Shown here: piece after piece, positions 36,597-48,580 of the stretch
How the letters are laid out: every line of letters starts with the position of its first letter
How positions within the stretch are numbered: position 1 is the stretch's first letter
Assembly (NCBI GenBank): GCA_000328365.1
Contig: KB301531.1
Span: 5,913-69,912 of the forward strand
Direction of reading: 5' to 3'
Length of the DNA: 64,000 nt
DNA from: Capitella teleta
Taxonomy: Eukaryota; Annelida; Polychaeta; Capitellidae
The notes under the pieces: model-generated
Seen by the model: the letters and a program-made list of their open reading frames with translations, nothing else
Database searches by the model: none
What the model was told of the DNA's origin: nothing
Position numbers and translations under genes: made by a program

Positions 36597-37532
36597 ATGA
36601 AAACGGTAATTACAGGTACGGGAAGGATTATCGCTTGGTGCGTGGTGCTGGCTGGAATGTTAGTTGTTCTCGGTGTATTCCTCTCGTCAGGCGAGCACTC
36701 TTCAGTCGGACATGAAAAGCGAGGCTCGATTCAAGGACGAATTAAGGACGATGTCTGCACTCCGAAAGAACGGATCTCACAGGTTGCAAAGTGGTGCTCG
36801 GATCGAGGGCAACTCAAGTGGGATGAAGCCTTGAATCGCAGTTATATTCCGGATTTTCTGGTTGATGAGCGACAGCAATTGTTGATTTGCGATCCTTTCA
36901 TTGTATCTCGCCATGGATTAACGCTGAAGCGCTTCACGGATATTAGTCTTAACAAATACAAACGATTGCATAGTTACGGCACGGCGTCGTACATGACAAT
37001 AATCTCGACATACAAGCGAGTGCTGCACGTCCGTCATCCGTTTGAGCGACTGATTGAAGCATTCAAACCTCCGCCTCGTAGTTTATCGAGAAAAGCATTG
37101 TACACGTCGATATGGAATACCATCGAAGCGGACGCGAAGGAGAGGGAAAGATCTCCCAAGTTCAAGCATTTTGCCCAGTATGTTGCGAGAAGAATCGAAA
37201 CCCATAATTCATCTTCGTTGTGGAAACCCTACTACAACGCATGCCATCCGTGCTGGGTGAAGTTTGATTTCATTGTACGAAGTGAGAAGTCGATGCCGAC
37301 GTGCAACTGTTATTCGGCGAGTGACGATTTGCAGGGGGAGTTGGGATACCACATTCAGACGAAAGAAGACAGCGCGACGCTCTCCAAACGCATCGACGCT
37401 TACCAAGATGTCGACAACAAAACGATGAACATCCTGCAGAGTTATTTCTCCAGTGATATGAGTCTATTCGGTTATCAGTTCAGCGCCAAGTTGCAAGGAT
37501 CGTGTTGGTACAACCAGACCGGTTGTTGCTGA
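36597..37532 (+). CDS. Carbohydrate sulfotransferase-like protein, paralogue 1
   Basis: 311 aa from ATG 36597, chosen because it matches the length and layout of the paralogue at 49351 (313 aa); an in-frame ATG at 36408 is the alternative. Type II membrane topology: membrane segment at about residues 11-30 (IIAWCVVLAGMLVVLGVFLS), then a lumenal Sulfotransfer_2-type fold. The 3'-phosphate motif is visible (VLHVRHPFERLIEAF), as is the WKPYYNACHPC-x-x-x-FDFI segment typical of the HNK1ST/CHST8-14 group. The 5'-phosphosulfate loop (PKxxCTxWK) expected after the CDP segment is not recognisable: LLICDPFIVSRHGLTLKRF. Either activity is lost or the loop has changed. The last 264 bp are nearly identical to the paralogue. 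AATAAA lies at 37736-37741. Confidence 0.82.
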   Translation: MKTVITGTGRIIAWCVVLAGMLVVLGVFLSSGEHSSVGHEKRGSIQGRIKDDVCTPKERISQVAKWCSDRGQLKWDEALNRSYIPDFLVDERQQLLICDPFIVSRHGLTLKRFTDISLNKYKRLHSYGTASYMTIISTYKRVLHVRHPFERLIEAFKPPPRSLSRKALYTSIWNTIEADAKERERSPKFKHFAQYVARRIETHNSSSLWKPYYNACHPCWVKFDFIVRSEKSMPTCNCYSASDDLQGELGYHIQTKEDSATLSKRIDAYQDVDNKTMNILQSYFSSDMSLFGYQFSAKLQGSCWYNQTGCC

Positions 37533-37536
37533 GGGC
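37273..37536 (+). repeat. Near-identical tract shared with 50033-50296 (gene conversion)
   Basis: These 264 bases equal 50033-50296 except for one base (G at 37334 for A at 50094). Immediately outside both edges the two genes diverge (roughly half of residues identical upstream; unrelated 3' flanks). The tract covers the last 86 codons, the stop codon and a few bases after it. Confidence 0.95.
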
Positions 37537-37541
37537 TTCTG

Positions 37542-39247
37542 TTGCATGGAGGCAGTGGTCCTTGTGGCTTGTTCTGGAATTACCTCGACTTGCATCCCCC
37601 CCCTATCGTTGAAACCAAGAACTCTCACGCAGTAACACATCTCATATTGCTACAGTGCGTCACACGTCGTGATTTCATGTTAATATAATGTATCAAATTA
37701 AGAGGTTTGTTTTGTACTTTCTTCTACTCCATTTAATAAAAGAGACGTGTATAGTGGAGGAATTTCGTCTGTTTGAAATTGAAGCTCGCCAGGCAAAACT
37801 ATTTTAGACGACGTGCCGGATTTTCCTGCTATCTGGTGATGTGATTTACAAAAATTTATTAGAAACATATACAGTGAAATTCCTCTCATAGGCCACTCCT
37901 ATGAGAAGGATCGGCAGAGGGCATACATTGCAAGCATGATGATATATTATTCAAAGAAATCAAAGCCAACACACTCTGGAATTATTACATCCCGATTCAA
38001 CAGAATATACTAACGTTATATTGATATTTCATGCTAAATCATGACACGTGGTGACACGTGGTGACACGTGGTGACACGTGGTCACGTGGGAGTAAATATT
38101 TGAGACGATCGAAGATTTAGTAAAATTTACAATTCCAACCCAGTCCAGGTTGGATTGGACTCGGGTATATATAATTATATCGATCAACAACCGAGCTATG
38201 CGCCTTATTTTACTGTATTCACAACAAAGAAAGTCGGTCGTCAACAGGAAGATCGATTTTCCGGATCTTCTTTATTTTCGCATTGACAGTGGCACGTAAG
38301 CGACACAAAGAAAAATATCGATCTGTGGGCTGCAAGTGGTTGGCGCGTTGCCATGGCAATAAACATCGAATGACCTAATTATGATCACGTGTAACTTCTT
38401 GCTTGCTATTTCTTGCATGATAAATTAGTAGCAGCTGAAAATAATTTTCTGTAAAATCGATCTATTGGGTCATGCATGAGGCTTGCTGCCGTTCCTATGT
38501 ACGCGTAGGCCTACTTGCGTCATTATTAAATTATATTTCTTGTGTGACTTGCATCACATTCCGCGTTGCTAACTGAGATGAAAATTAACTTCAATGTTTG
38601 AGATTCTACTTGGATTGCATTTAATTGCATATCGTCATTAGTTCATGCTCTTCATAAGCATCATTAATTTGAATGAGTATTACAAATAAATTCACTGGCA
38701 AACATACCCATTGGTATATAGTGATTTATATATTTATTATGCCATACACCGGCAAATTCTAACTTAATTTATCCTCGAACCCAACAGCTCAAAGCTGAAA
38801 CAAACTTCACCGGAAGTGGTCACGGTAACAACCCCCCCCCCACCCCTTGTGGTGCTTCAATTTCCTCGGTATGTCGCGCCCGATTTCGCTTCTCAAATCT
38901 CAACAAGTTGAGGGACGCAAAGGGTTTAACTATCATCCTAGATTATGCTAAAGAGAGTACTGCAAAGTGAGATTTGAACGCCATTTTGTTTCGAATCGAA
39001 CGCCGCAATTCGCGATAAAAACAGTGAAATTTGCGCTTTTCAACTGAACATAAATCGATAAATTCGAGCACATTTCGATATAAACTGAACATTTTTAGAG
39101 AGATTAAATCCTCATAAAAATGCTGATATCATTTTGATAAGTTTATAAGTTCGTTAAACATTTTTATTTACACTTCAAACAACTCAACTGTTTACGAAAC
39201 CTTTGCCTGTGCACTTGCAAATACCATAATGGAAAATGCTACCCTAC

Positions 39248-39287
<40 letters not shown>

Positions 39288-42200
39288 TATGTATAACTTT
39301 CCCACTCGTCCATATAAATTCTCAAAGTTTATCGTTATTACTTCCTTACATATTTTTTAACCAGAAAATAAATATTATTACACTCATTCGCGATTTTTAA
39401 CTCTCGTAATAATATCGTGAATTGACCAGAATCTATAAAATCGAGCGCAATCACACCGCCTTATCTTTATATAGGATGCATCATGCAAGCATTAACACTA
39501 ACACGCATGAATTCACAGAGTTTTATTGTGTTTTACCAGGGACAGACACGATGCTGAATGTCCTTCAATACTGCTCCGTTTGTAAATATTTATATTCATT
39601 AAGTGAATAGGAGGAGCGTTTAATTCTTAATCTATCACTTGTGTATTTATCGACACGTGCGAATAGTGGACGAGGTTTTAACGTAATTGTAAAGGATGTC
39701 AAGGAGTCATTGAGTTAATTAATTGGTTCAACTATTCTATGGATGCAATAGTTGAATGTGGATGAGTATAAGCAGTCTGTTACAAATTGATATTTTGATA
39801 CAGGGAATCGAGATATGAATATTACAGGTTGAAGAGGAGGGATGGTATGGAATTAGATACCGCTTAGTGATGAAACGCGCCACAAGAGCTGCATAAACAT
39901 CGATTTAAAGTTTGTTTGTTGCCACAAAAGCTGAAGGCAAACCAATAAGATGGTTCACTTGAACGATTTTTTGATCGCAGGTGATCGAAAGGTCAACCGA
40001 GGTAAAGTCAAGCTTTTCAAATCAGGGTCTAATCGGGCCGGTAAACTTTGGTGCGAAACTCTTGAGAACTTAGCAACGCCCTGAAATGATCCACCACGGA
40101 ACACTGATTCATCTATAGGCCACATAGTACACACACACCCAGTCACCTTGCGCATAATAGGCCTATGTACACAAGGTTCTCATATAGCTGACATTTAAAT
40201 CCATAGCAATCGCCCGAAAACGACCCAAAACAGCGGAATTAAACTGTAAGAACATGGGATGAGAAAAGAGTTTATTGAAAATTCTGTTTCAGATAAACAT
40301 TAAACTACTTCCTCTTCACTCTGTCTTTCTCCTATTCTTTGGGATTTTTTTTTAATGTTTTCTGTGGCTTTTATATGTCTCACCCTTCAGGTGTAATAAC
40401 TGTCTCCGTATAGTTTTGTCACCTCGTATAAAGGAATTTTCAATAGCTCCAAACTGCACATGCTGATTATTAGCTAACACTCGGCTTTGCTTCGGGTAAT
40501 CTTAAAGAAACATTTTTTTTTTTTTTTTTTTTTTTTCTTTTTTTCTTTAGTGTGTGTTGGTCTTACGGGTACCCCTTGTGGGTATTCGAATAAAAAAAAA
40601 AAACAAAAAAAAAAACAAAAAAAAACAGCTCTTGTATATCGTTACAATGCATTTGTTAACCCTGATATCCTGATGCACTTATTTGATATCAAACAAGAGA
40701 AACATTTACCAATTTACCATATGAATGAGCGCGTTGTGTTCATCCTTTCATGATTGGATTCACGGCCTACGAATCAAGGTTGCATGACACATATTCCGCT
40801 TGCATTGAAGCAGCAATGAGAGTCATTTGTTAAATAGCCTTCGTGTTAAAGAATTAATGCAAGTCACAAAATAATGACTAACTTAAAATGTGCGATGGGG
40901 ATAGCCCATGATGCACTCTCTCGGCATCGAACAACTCATTCTGTACAATGACGTTGCAACCGAGTTATGGCTGCAAAAGACAGACATCGTGGTGGAAATG
41001 GCAAAACAGGCATTTGTGTAACCAATTAAGACGAGAATGTTGTTCTTTCAGCGAGACGAAATCTTCTAAGACATGCGATATAGCTGCATTGGCAGATACA
41101 AGAGGCCAGTATATGGCAATGCCTGCCCTGAAAGATCAAAGCAGGAGTGGCGGATCTGAGCAGCTCAACATTTCTCATTTCAGCATGTTCATTTGAGTTC
41201 ATCAGCTAATGGTATATTTGACCGTACGTTGTGTTACAATGAAAGATCAGAGTTGTCAATTCCTCGTTTCTGTGTTTAAAAGAGCTTCGCAGGTTCTGTG
41301 ATCGAAGCACATAGGCAACAAACAATATGTACAACTCATAATAAAATAATTTTATTCATTTATTTAATTTATTATTAATTTCACCGTGGCACATACACTT
41401 CTATGTGTTGTACAATAGGATACATTCCGCTTATTTCAAATGCGATTGAAACATCACTTTAAAAACTCGAATAAAATAAAAGGTTTCTCCTTTTTTTTCC
41501 CCCTTTTTTTTTCTTTCTATCTTATTTCGTAAAACGAGGGCTGCTGGTACATCCGCGCCTGTAGTTAAATTGGAAGACGTTGTTATCCATATCTATGTTT
41601 GAAGTGGCCTGAATTAATATAAAATCCGTCAAAAAGGACGTGCGTGGTTAAGTGAACGTTGAATTATTTCGCATGGTGTGAATGTAATCGAAGGGCATTA
41701 TTTGCATGGCCTTCATGTCAACAACACTGATTGAGTGTGGGAACTTTGAAAAAATAAACTTTACATTAATACATGTAGTTGAATACATACACGCAGAACT
41801 TTGTGATTATCAACCTTTAAGTACGTATTACTATTATTGTTATTATTTGATCGAAATTTAGAACATCACGTAACTTTTAGGCTCCGACCCAAATATCCGG
41901 TCGATTGTGCAAGAAACCCACAACAATTCGTGACCTTGATCGAACTTTATGTGGTCGCAATATTTACCGTTATTTGGACGCGTTATATAATCCGATAGAA
42001 CTATGTCAAGGCTAATTGTGATTGCACTATTATTTTATTCTTATATTCAATCAAATGTCTGAATTACTTGCATTATAAATATACGATTGATTTGTCTGGC
42101 GGATGGCGGAGTGTGTTTGTATAAGTGCTACGGCTTTTTATATTTATATTTATTTTTGCTTTGATTTTTTTCTCACTTTCCATGGGTGGATGAGTGGTCC

Positions 42201-42394
42201 ATTCAAGTCTTAGATAAATCTTGTGTTAGTGGATGCGCGTAAATCAAACGTGGATTAGAACTTAACAGTCAATTCATACCTTTTAGGAATTTCTAGCTTG
42301 TATATGTGGTTAAGTTAGTCTTAGATAAATGCAGATCAAAGTATAGATAATGAAGCAGAAAAATATACACATTCAAGAACTAAAAGCAACACAC
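37542..42394. other. Long gene-free interval
   Basis: 4.9 kb without a supported gene. It holds the E-box tandem repeat at 38041, a C-run near 38831, A-runs at about 39249-39285 and 40590-40627, and a T-run at about 40508-40545. An open stretch at 40909-41028 (ending KTDIVVEMAKQAFV) was read but shows no family match. Confidence 0.45.
38041..38090. repeat. Tandem E-box repeat (CACGTG, five sites)
   Basis: GACACGTGGT is repeated in tandem about four times and followed by GTCACGTGG, giving five canonical CACGTG E-boxes in 50 bp. Ten-bp spacing puts all sites on one face of the helix. Confidence 0.85.
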
Positions 42395-42480
42395 CCCATT
42401 CGTTCTGGTGTAACGGATAAAGATACGGTTCACGGAAGATTGACAACGGAGCGTTCTCCTCTTCGGGGTGGCCGGCAATC
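42395..42480 (+). repeat. Dispersed repeat, inverted partner at 48676-48792
   Basis: TTCTGGTGTAACGGATAAAG and the following ATACGGTTCACGGA match the reverse complement of 48676-48792, with an internal length difference of about 30 bp. Family unknown. This copy abuts a poly-G run and the assembly gap. Confidence 0.75.
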
Positions 42481-42531
42481 GGAACCTGAGAGAGGAAGCA
42501 GGGCTGAGTTTGGGGGGGGGGGGGGGGGGTG

Positions 42532-42581
42532 NNNNNNNNNNNNNNNNNNNNNNNNNNNNNNNNNNNNNNNNNNNNNNNNNN
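42532..42581. other. Assembly gap (50 N)
   Basis: Fifty unknown bases following a run of about 18 G. True gap size is unknown; open frames running through it are meaningless. Confidence 0.99.
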
Positions 42582-43025
42582 GTATGGATGACCAGCAGTG
42601 TCAACGATATAAAGCATTTTTCATTAGGCCAACACTTTCCAGCCCTCATTTGATGAAAGCACTATCAGTACTAGTATTTGAATTATGATAATTTCTGTTA
42701 AAAATGAGATCTAAGAAATGAGCGTTTAGGGAAGGAGGGGGTGGGGGCTTACTGTTTCTCCCCCAAAAAAGTTAGTTTCATATTTATAATATTAGTAGGC
42801 TAAATATAATAACAAATAATATTTTTTCCGGAGTGCTAAAACTTTCACGCCGCATGAAATTTTCGCTATATTCCCCTTCACGATAGACTGCGAAAAATTA
42901 GATGGCCGCGAAATCTTCCTGGGTGATCATATACTATATGACCGCGAATAATTGGTGCTGCGAATAAAGGCCTCTGCTATAGAACCGCGAAAATAGCAGT
43001 CCGCGGAAATTTCCTGTTACATGTA

Positions 43026-43636
43026 CAGTCAGACCCCGTCATAACATTATGTGTAAAGTCAGACCCCGTTAATCCACCCTCCTCCGTTCCCAAGGAAACA
43101 GACGGATTAACGAAAAGGGCGGATTACATGAAAATTAGATGCCATAAAAAAAACATGTACCATATAGTAGCATGTACGTACCATTATAGGTTACAAGCAG
43201 GTCGTAGAAATAACCCTGATCAAATGAAGTGGGCAATGTAGAGAGTAGAGACAATAACTGAAGGATGGTCGTTGTGGGCTCTCATTTTTGCATGTGTATG
43301 TGGATCAGCTCCAATTATTTCTTTGGTTTATCATGTCGAATAGACGGAGGGGCGCCATTTGTTGCTTAACTCACCTGACGTGAAAGAAATGGCCCACAAT
43401 TGGCATATGTCGTGTCTTATGTTTGTTTACACTAGGATGTTTTGAAGGGCGGATTCCATGTGTAATTTTTAATGGTATAGTGTAGATTTGTTCCTGAGAA
43501 TCGTGGTCGGAGGCGGATTAACGAAAATGGCGGATTACATGACACAATTAACATTACAAACGATTCGTCCCTGAGATTTTAGGGCGGATTACGAAAAGGG
43601 CGGATTACGTGACGGCGGATTAACGGGGTCTGACTG
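43026..43636. mobile_element. MITE with pogo/Tigger-like ends, TA target duplication
   Basis: Starts CAGTCAGACCCCGT, ends with the inverse (ACGGGGTCTGACTG), TA on both sides (43024-43025, 43637-43638). A second copy of the end (AGTCAGACCCCGTTAATCC) lies just inside the left edge at about 43057. GGCGGATTACATGA and GGCGGATTAACG words recur in the interior. No transposase. Its end sequence differs from the 2188-3054 MITE, so they are separate families. Confidence 0.8.
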
Positions 43637-44945
43637 TATATGGATAAATCTGTATCAATTTTTAGCACTTGGACTATTGTACATGTGTAATATGAGTTAC
43701 CTGATAAACGCACAATTATATGCCTTAATTGCATTGATCATGATCGCTCGCTTCGTGCATGTAATTACGTAATTATGTAGTAGCTACCAGTGAGCCTACC
43801 ATAAGTATTGCGACATGCACGCGGTCGGAGGAAGTTGTCACATCATCCTGAATGATGATATTTCGTCATTCGGGTCGTGCGTACTCACCCCTGTATGAGT
43901 GCAAAGTACAAAGATAAGCTTCTGTGCGGGTCTCGCGAATAATCTTATCTTATCTTATTGGTGAACCGTGCTGAGAACAGGCTGTTAGCTGGTCACGCGC
44001 CTATTTGGGGACGCCTCATATTTTTCAGTAGGACGCCTCTATTTCTACAGAAATCAGGCCTCAATTTTGCTACAATTAAGTTCGATGCGTGTCCTTGCAT
44101 ATGGCCTAAACCTAGTCTGTGTAGGTCACACAGACTAGGGTTGAATGATAATTAAGGCCCAAATGATAAGTGGTTGGCAGTGGCAGACCGAGGTAGTCAG
44201 AAGAAGGGATGTTGGTTTGGTCGGGCTTAAGAAGGAGTAACAGGGATATATATGAATATTCATGGAGCGGGATCTTGTGGGACACATGCAAAACTTAGCC
44301 ATTGAGGAAAGAGCAAAACAGGTCAAGTACAAATCATTTTGAGGAGAACTTAAGGTGATCTTCCTCACTTACTGCTAAAGGTGATTGGCAGTTAATGGGT
44401 TAGTTGGTGAAGAAATTCGAGCTCAGCATTTCCTCTGGTTATATATTGAAACATTACTTTTTGATAATGTGGCAGTTCTCACCTGGAGGGTGAGGTCGCT
44501 TAGTGTCCCGAGGGGAGTTGAATGTGTAAGGACGAAGGGGTCAATGGATGGAGAGATTGAAGCAGGGGGAAGAAGAGCGAAAGATCTACCAATGCGTAAA
44601 CTATATAGGCATTGAGTATTCACAGTTTCACACCAAACTTAGACTAAAGAAGACGGGTGTGTCTTTTCAGGAAATTTTTAAATTAACAATTTTCCTTATG
44701 TGTCAATTACCAAAGCAACGAAATACCGAAGCAACGAAATGAGCTTGCCTTAAATACTTAATTTTTTGTTTCAGAAAATTTTACATTAAAAACTTTCCTT
44801 ATGTTACTTTACGCGTTTTTCATTTTTTTCTGTAAGTCCGTCAACGATATTTTATGCGCGGTTGCGTAGAACTCAGTGAAGTGAAAGTCAGTAAATTTCA
44901 CACATTGATAGTACATGTCATTCTTCAAGTCTGATTCAAATTTAT
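43637..44945. other. Intergenic
   Basis: Contains a perfect hairpin at 44111-44139. Open frames on both strands near 44385-44740 have no recognisable motif. Confidence 0.45.
44111..44139. repeat. Perfect 12-bp hairpin
   Basis: CCTAGTCTGTGT and ACACAGACTAGG flank a 5-nt AGGTC loop. Confidence 0.85.
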
Positions 44946-45829
44946 AGGCTAAAGTTCAAAGGTCAAGGTCACAGCGACTTTTGAAAGTTTCAAATTGGAT
45001 CACTCCTAGCTCATTAGTTAATTGAGCTAGCGTCTTGCAACAAACATCAAACAATTCAGTGTATTGACATAGACAACAATGCATGGCGCTGTTACTGCTC
45101 TGAGATGCATCATTCTTGCGTAATCTTGCTTATTAGTAATTACGACTTTTTGATACGCTGATATCTCGTAATTTATGCCAGTTGTAGAGTTGAAATTAGC
45201 AGAGTATATCACTAGTATATAGCCATCTTACGAAATCATGAGTATAAATGAGGTTGCACTAAGGTCAAGGTCACTGTGGTAATTAAAGCATTTAATTGCA
45301 TATTTATTATTATTTCGAATTTTGTGAATTTTGTAACTTTTCTGAGTTGCATGCAACATGTGCTGTCGAGTCTTAGAAGGAAATTTGATAATTCAGAATA
45401 TTCGTATGTTTTCGGTCGGAATACATATTAGGCAACACTTTAATTGCATTCCATGAACAATGCATGGTACTATCGAATATTTTGAATTCGCTCCTGTCTT
45501 TGAATTAGTAAGTTGCACTTATTAATGAAGCAAGTTATTTCGGATTAACACTAAAAGTTCGAATGTCAAAGGTTAGAGGTCGCAGTATTTTTTTAATGCA
45601 ATTAAATGCTTTAATTACCACAGTGACCTTGACCTTAGTGCAACCTCATTTATACTCATGATTTTGTAAGATGGCTATATACTAGCAATATACTCTGCTA
45701 ATTTCAACTCTACAACTGACATAATTTATGAGATATCAACGTATCAAAAAGTCGCAGTAATTTTTCAAAGTTTCAAATTCGATCGCCAATAATGCATTGA
45801 CTAGTAATGCTAGCGACTTGCAACTTGTA
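44946..45829. repeat. Foldback cluster of TGACCTTGACCT elements
   Basis: The segment 45125-45302 is nearly the reverse complement of 45597-45775 (both contain the edge TTTAATTACCACAGTGACCT or its complement, and GAGTATAAATGAGGTTGCAC or its complement). A single-copy stretch lies between. The outer part, 44946-45060, resembles 45750-45829 in direct orientation (CAAAGTTTCAAATT-GAT, GCTAGCG-CTTGCAAC). The arrangement is two copies of one family in head-to-head orientation, related to 3880-4215. Confidence 0.7.
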
Positions 45830-45833
45830 TTAA

Positions 45834-46436
45834 AGGAAGGGAAAACTGGTTAAAAATGGACTTTGAGTCGTTATTTGATGCACCAAAAATCATTCCTATG
45901 CCTGGCCCACACAAGGAATATCATCGCTAACGATTTCGCGGGAGATATATTGCTAATTAGGCGTGACGTCAGGAGCTGTGATGAAACACCGAGTTCCCCA
46001 TCTTTTACAATGGGCCTCGTCATATCAGCGTGTCCTGCGACTAAACCCCGGGATATTTTTTTTTTTCGGAAATAGATAGAATAATCATTTTGCCACCAGT
46101 CAGGCGGAATTTTTTTTTTTTTTTTTTTTTTTTGTTGTTGCTATTTTTCTTATTTTAACAAGCGATTTTCTAGGACATCTACCATGGTTTCACATCCTGA
46201 AACAGTAAAAAGGTCAGCCAGAGTGCACCACGCATGCGCAATACTGACGCTTTCGTTTCGTAAACAACAAAGATGTCCTTTTATGGCGAAGATGGTCTGC
46301 TCTGATTGGCTGAAATCGATAGCTTCACGAGGGCAACGGGACCAATCACGGCAAGCCATCAGCTGACGTTTGCCTCCTATACTTCGCAATGGAAGCCATT
46401 CTCTCATAGGCGCAATGCTAACCCCTATATTCGGGG
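45834..46436. mobile_element. piggyBac-like MITE, copy A (3' truncated)
   Basis: Starts AGGAAGGGAAAACTGG directly after TTAA (45830-45833) and is closely similar to copy B over about 600 bp. It ends within the shared sequence GCTAACCCCTATATTCGGGG, so the right terminus is missing. No transposase frame. Confidence 0.65.
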
Positions 46437-46612
46437 CAACATAATTTTAAAGCATTAGATTTTATCCGATTGCAGCAGTCGCCAGTCTGCTTTGCAATAA
46501 TTGACATAAAATGCTGCTCAAATTAATAATGAAAAATATAAATAAACATATAGTATTTAGATGTATATCAAAATTGAATGATGATAAAAGAATTGACAAG
46601 TTAAGAAGTTAA

Positions 46613-47391
46613 AGGGAGGGAGAACTGGTTAAAAATGGACTTTGAGTCGTTATTTGATGCACCAAAAATGATTCCTATGCCTGGCCTACACAAGAAATAT
46701 CATCGCTAACGATTTCGCGGGAGATATATTGCTAACTAGGCGTGACGTTATGAGCTGTGATGAAACACAGAGTTCCCCATCTTTTACAATGGGCCTCGTC
46801 ATATCAGCGTGTCCTGCGACTAAACCCCTGGATATTTTTTTGTTTTCTTTTCGGAAATAGATAGAATAATCATTTTGCCACCAGTCAGGCGCGAAAAAAA
46901 AAATATTTTTCGCTATTTTTCTTATTTTAACAAGCGATTTTCTAGGACACCTACCATGTTTCTCATCCTGAAACAGTAAAAAGGTCAGCCAGAGTGCACC
47001 ACGCATGTGCTTTCGTTTCGTAAACAACAGAGATGTCCTTTTATGGCGAAGATGATCTGCTCTGATTGGCTGAAATCGATAGCTTCCCGAGGGGAACGGG
47101 ACCAATCAGCCATCAGCCAAACCAAGCCATCAGCTGACGTTTGCCTCCTATACTTCGCAATGAAGTAGAGCATGCAGACATAAAATGCATTGACCTCCGG
47201 TGAATCTGGTAATCAGGGTAAAAGTCATGCACAAGAGGGGGCATTCTCCCATAGGCGCAATGCTAACCCCGATATTCGGAATGCATTATTTCCTTACGCT
47301 TGCATCCAGGCATGGTGTTTTTGGCACGGAATGCTATCAATTGGTGCTATGAGTCAATAGAACATCACTTAAAATTTAGTTCCCCATCCCT
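46613..47391. mobile_element. piggyBac-like MITE, copy B (complete)
   Basis: Bounded by TTAA on both sides (46609-46612, 47392-47395), the target duplication of piggyBac-type transposons. Ends are AGGGAGGGAGAACT and the inverse of AGGGATGGGGAACT (two mismatches in 14). 779 bp, no transposase. Compared with copy A it carries an approximately 80-bp inserted segment (47162-47244) that is identical to 47600-47682. Confidence 0.75.
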
Positions 47392-47682
47392 TTAACATGT
47401 GGCCAGATGCTCGATATAATACAGCTTAAATTAAATTGCTACTGTTCGATTAGGCTAAGTTATCGGTTTCTTGAGAGAGGTGGGCAGGTTCTCTCTATCG
47501 ACCTTGTACTTGGCACACATGATCGTTAACGAGTCACTCACTGCAGACCTGCTGCCAAGGATGATTTCTTTAAAACAACGCTGTACAATAGCGTTTCCCG
47601 AAGTAGAGCATGCAGACATAAAATGCATTGACCTCCGGTGAATCTGGTAATCAGGGTAAAAGTCATGCACAAGAGGGGGCAT
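47162..47682. repeat. 83-bp exact direct duplication (47162-47244 and 47600-47682)
   Basis: The two 83-base segments (starting GAAGTAGAGCATGCAGACAT and ending AGAGGGGGCAT) are identical. The first lies inside MITE copy B and is absent from copy A at the equivalent place. Confidence 0.9.
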
Positions 47683-47865
47683 GCAGCATGTGTCAATGAG
47701 TGGTGCGTGGGAGGTGAAACAATCTTCTCAGGCATTTTCTCCACGCACAGAAGTATGGTGCAGCATCCAAGTTCATCCATAGCTTAATTTAAAAAAATCC
47801 TTGGTCACATCTCTGATTGATTCTTGTTTGTTTGTTTGTTGTTGTTATTATTTTATTTTATTTTA

Positions 47866-48088
<223 letters not shown>

Positions 48089-48321
48089 GTAGAACAGTCG
48101 CTAATCAGACAAAAGCTAAATCTAACAAAAGTTATCTGGTCGTCGCCTGTTTGATCTTTTTCTTGTTAATCTTTGTAAGAGCAGACAGGCAATTTTAATA
48201 ATCAGTCATCAAAGTCCATCTTGCTATTCCAAAAACTAGCTCCCAGGTCCCAAACTACGAGTATAGAACTACGCAGGCCAAACATTTCATGAGAAACACA
48301 GAGCATTGCAAGTGTGTGGTA

Positions 48322-48580
48322 ATTAAACATACCGATTGGAGCATTATCTCAGACACAAATTAAACATACCGATTGAAGCATTATCTCAGACACAAATTAA
48401 ACATACCGATTGGAGCATTATCTCAGACACAAATTAAACATACCGATTGAAGCATTATCTCAGACACAAATTAAACATACCGATTGGAGCATTATCTCAG
48501 ACACAAATTAAACATACCGATTGAAGCATTATCTCAGACACAAATTAAACATACCGATTGGAGCATTATCTCAGACACAA
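48322..48580. repeat. 37-bp tandem repeat, seven copies, alternating variant
   Basis: Unit starts ATTAAACATACCGATTGGAG. One base alternates strictly G, A, G, A, G, A, G through the seven copies, so the true repeating unit is a 74-bp dimer. No other differences seen. Confidence 0.95.

Noticed and set aside
40948-41196. Open frame in the long gene-free interval
   Set aside because: No domain, no promoter or splice context; composition like flanking DNA.
42336-42688. Open frames across the N-run
   Set aside because: They depend on unknown bases.
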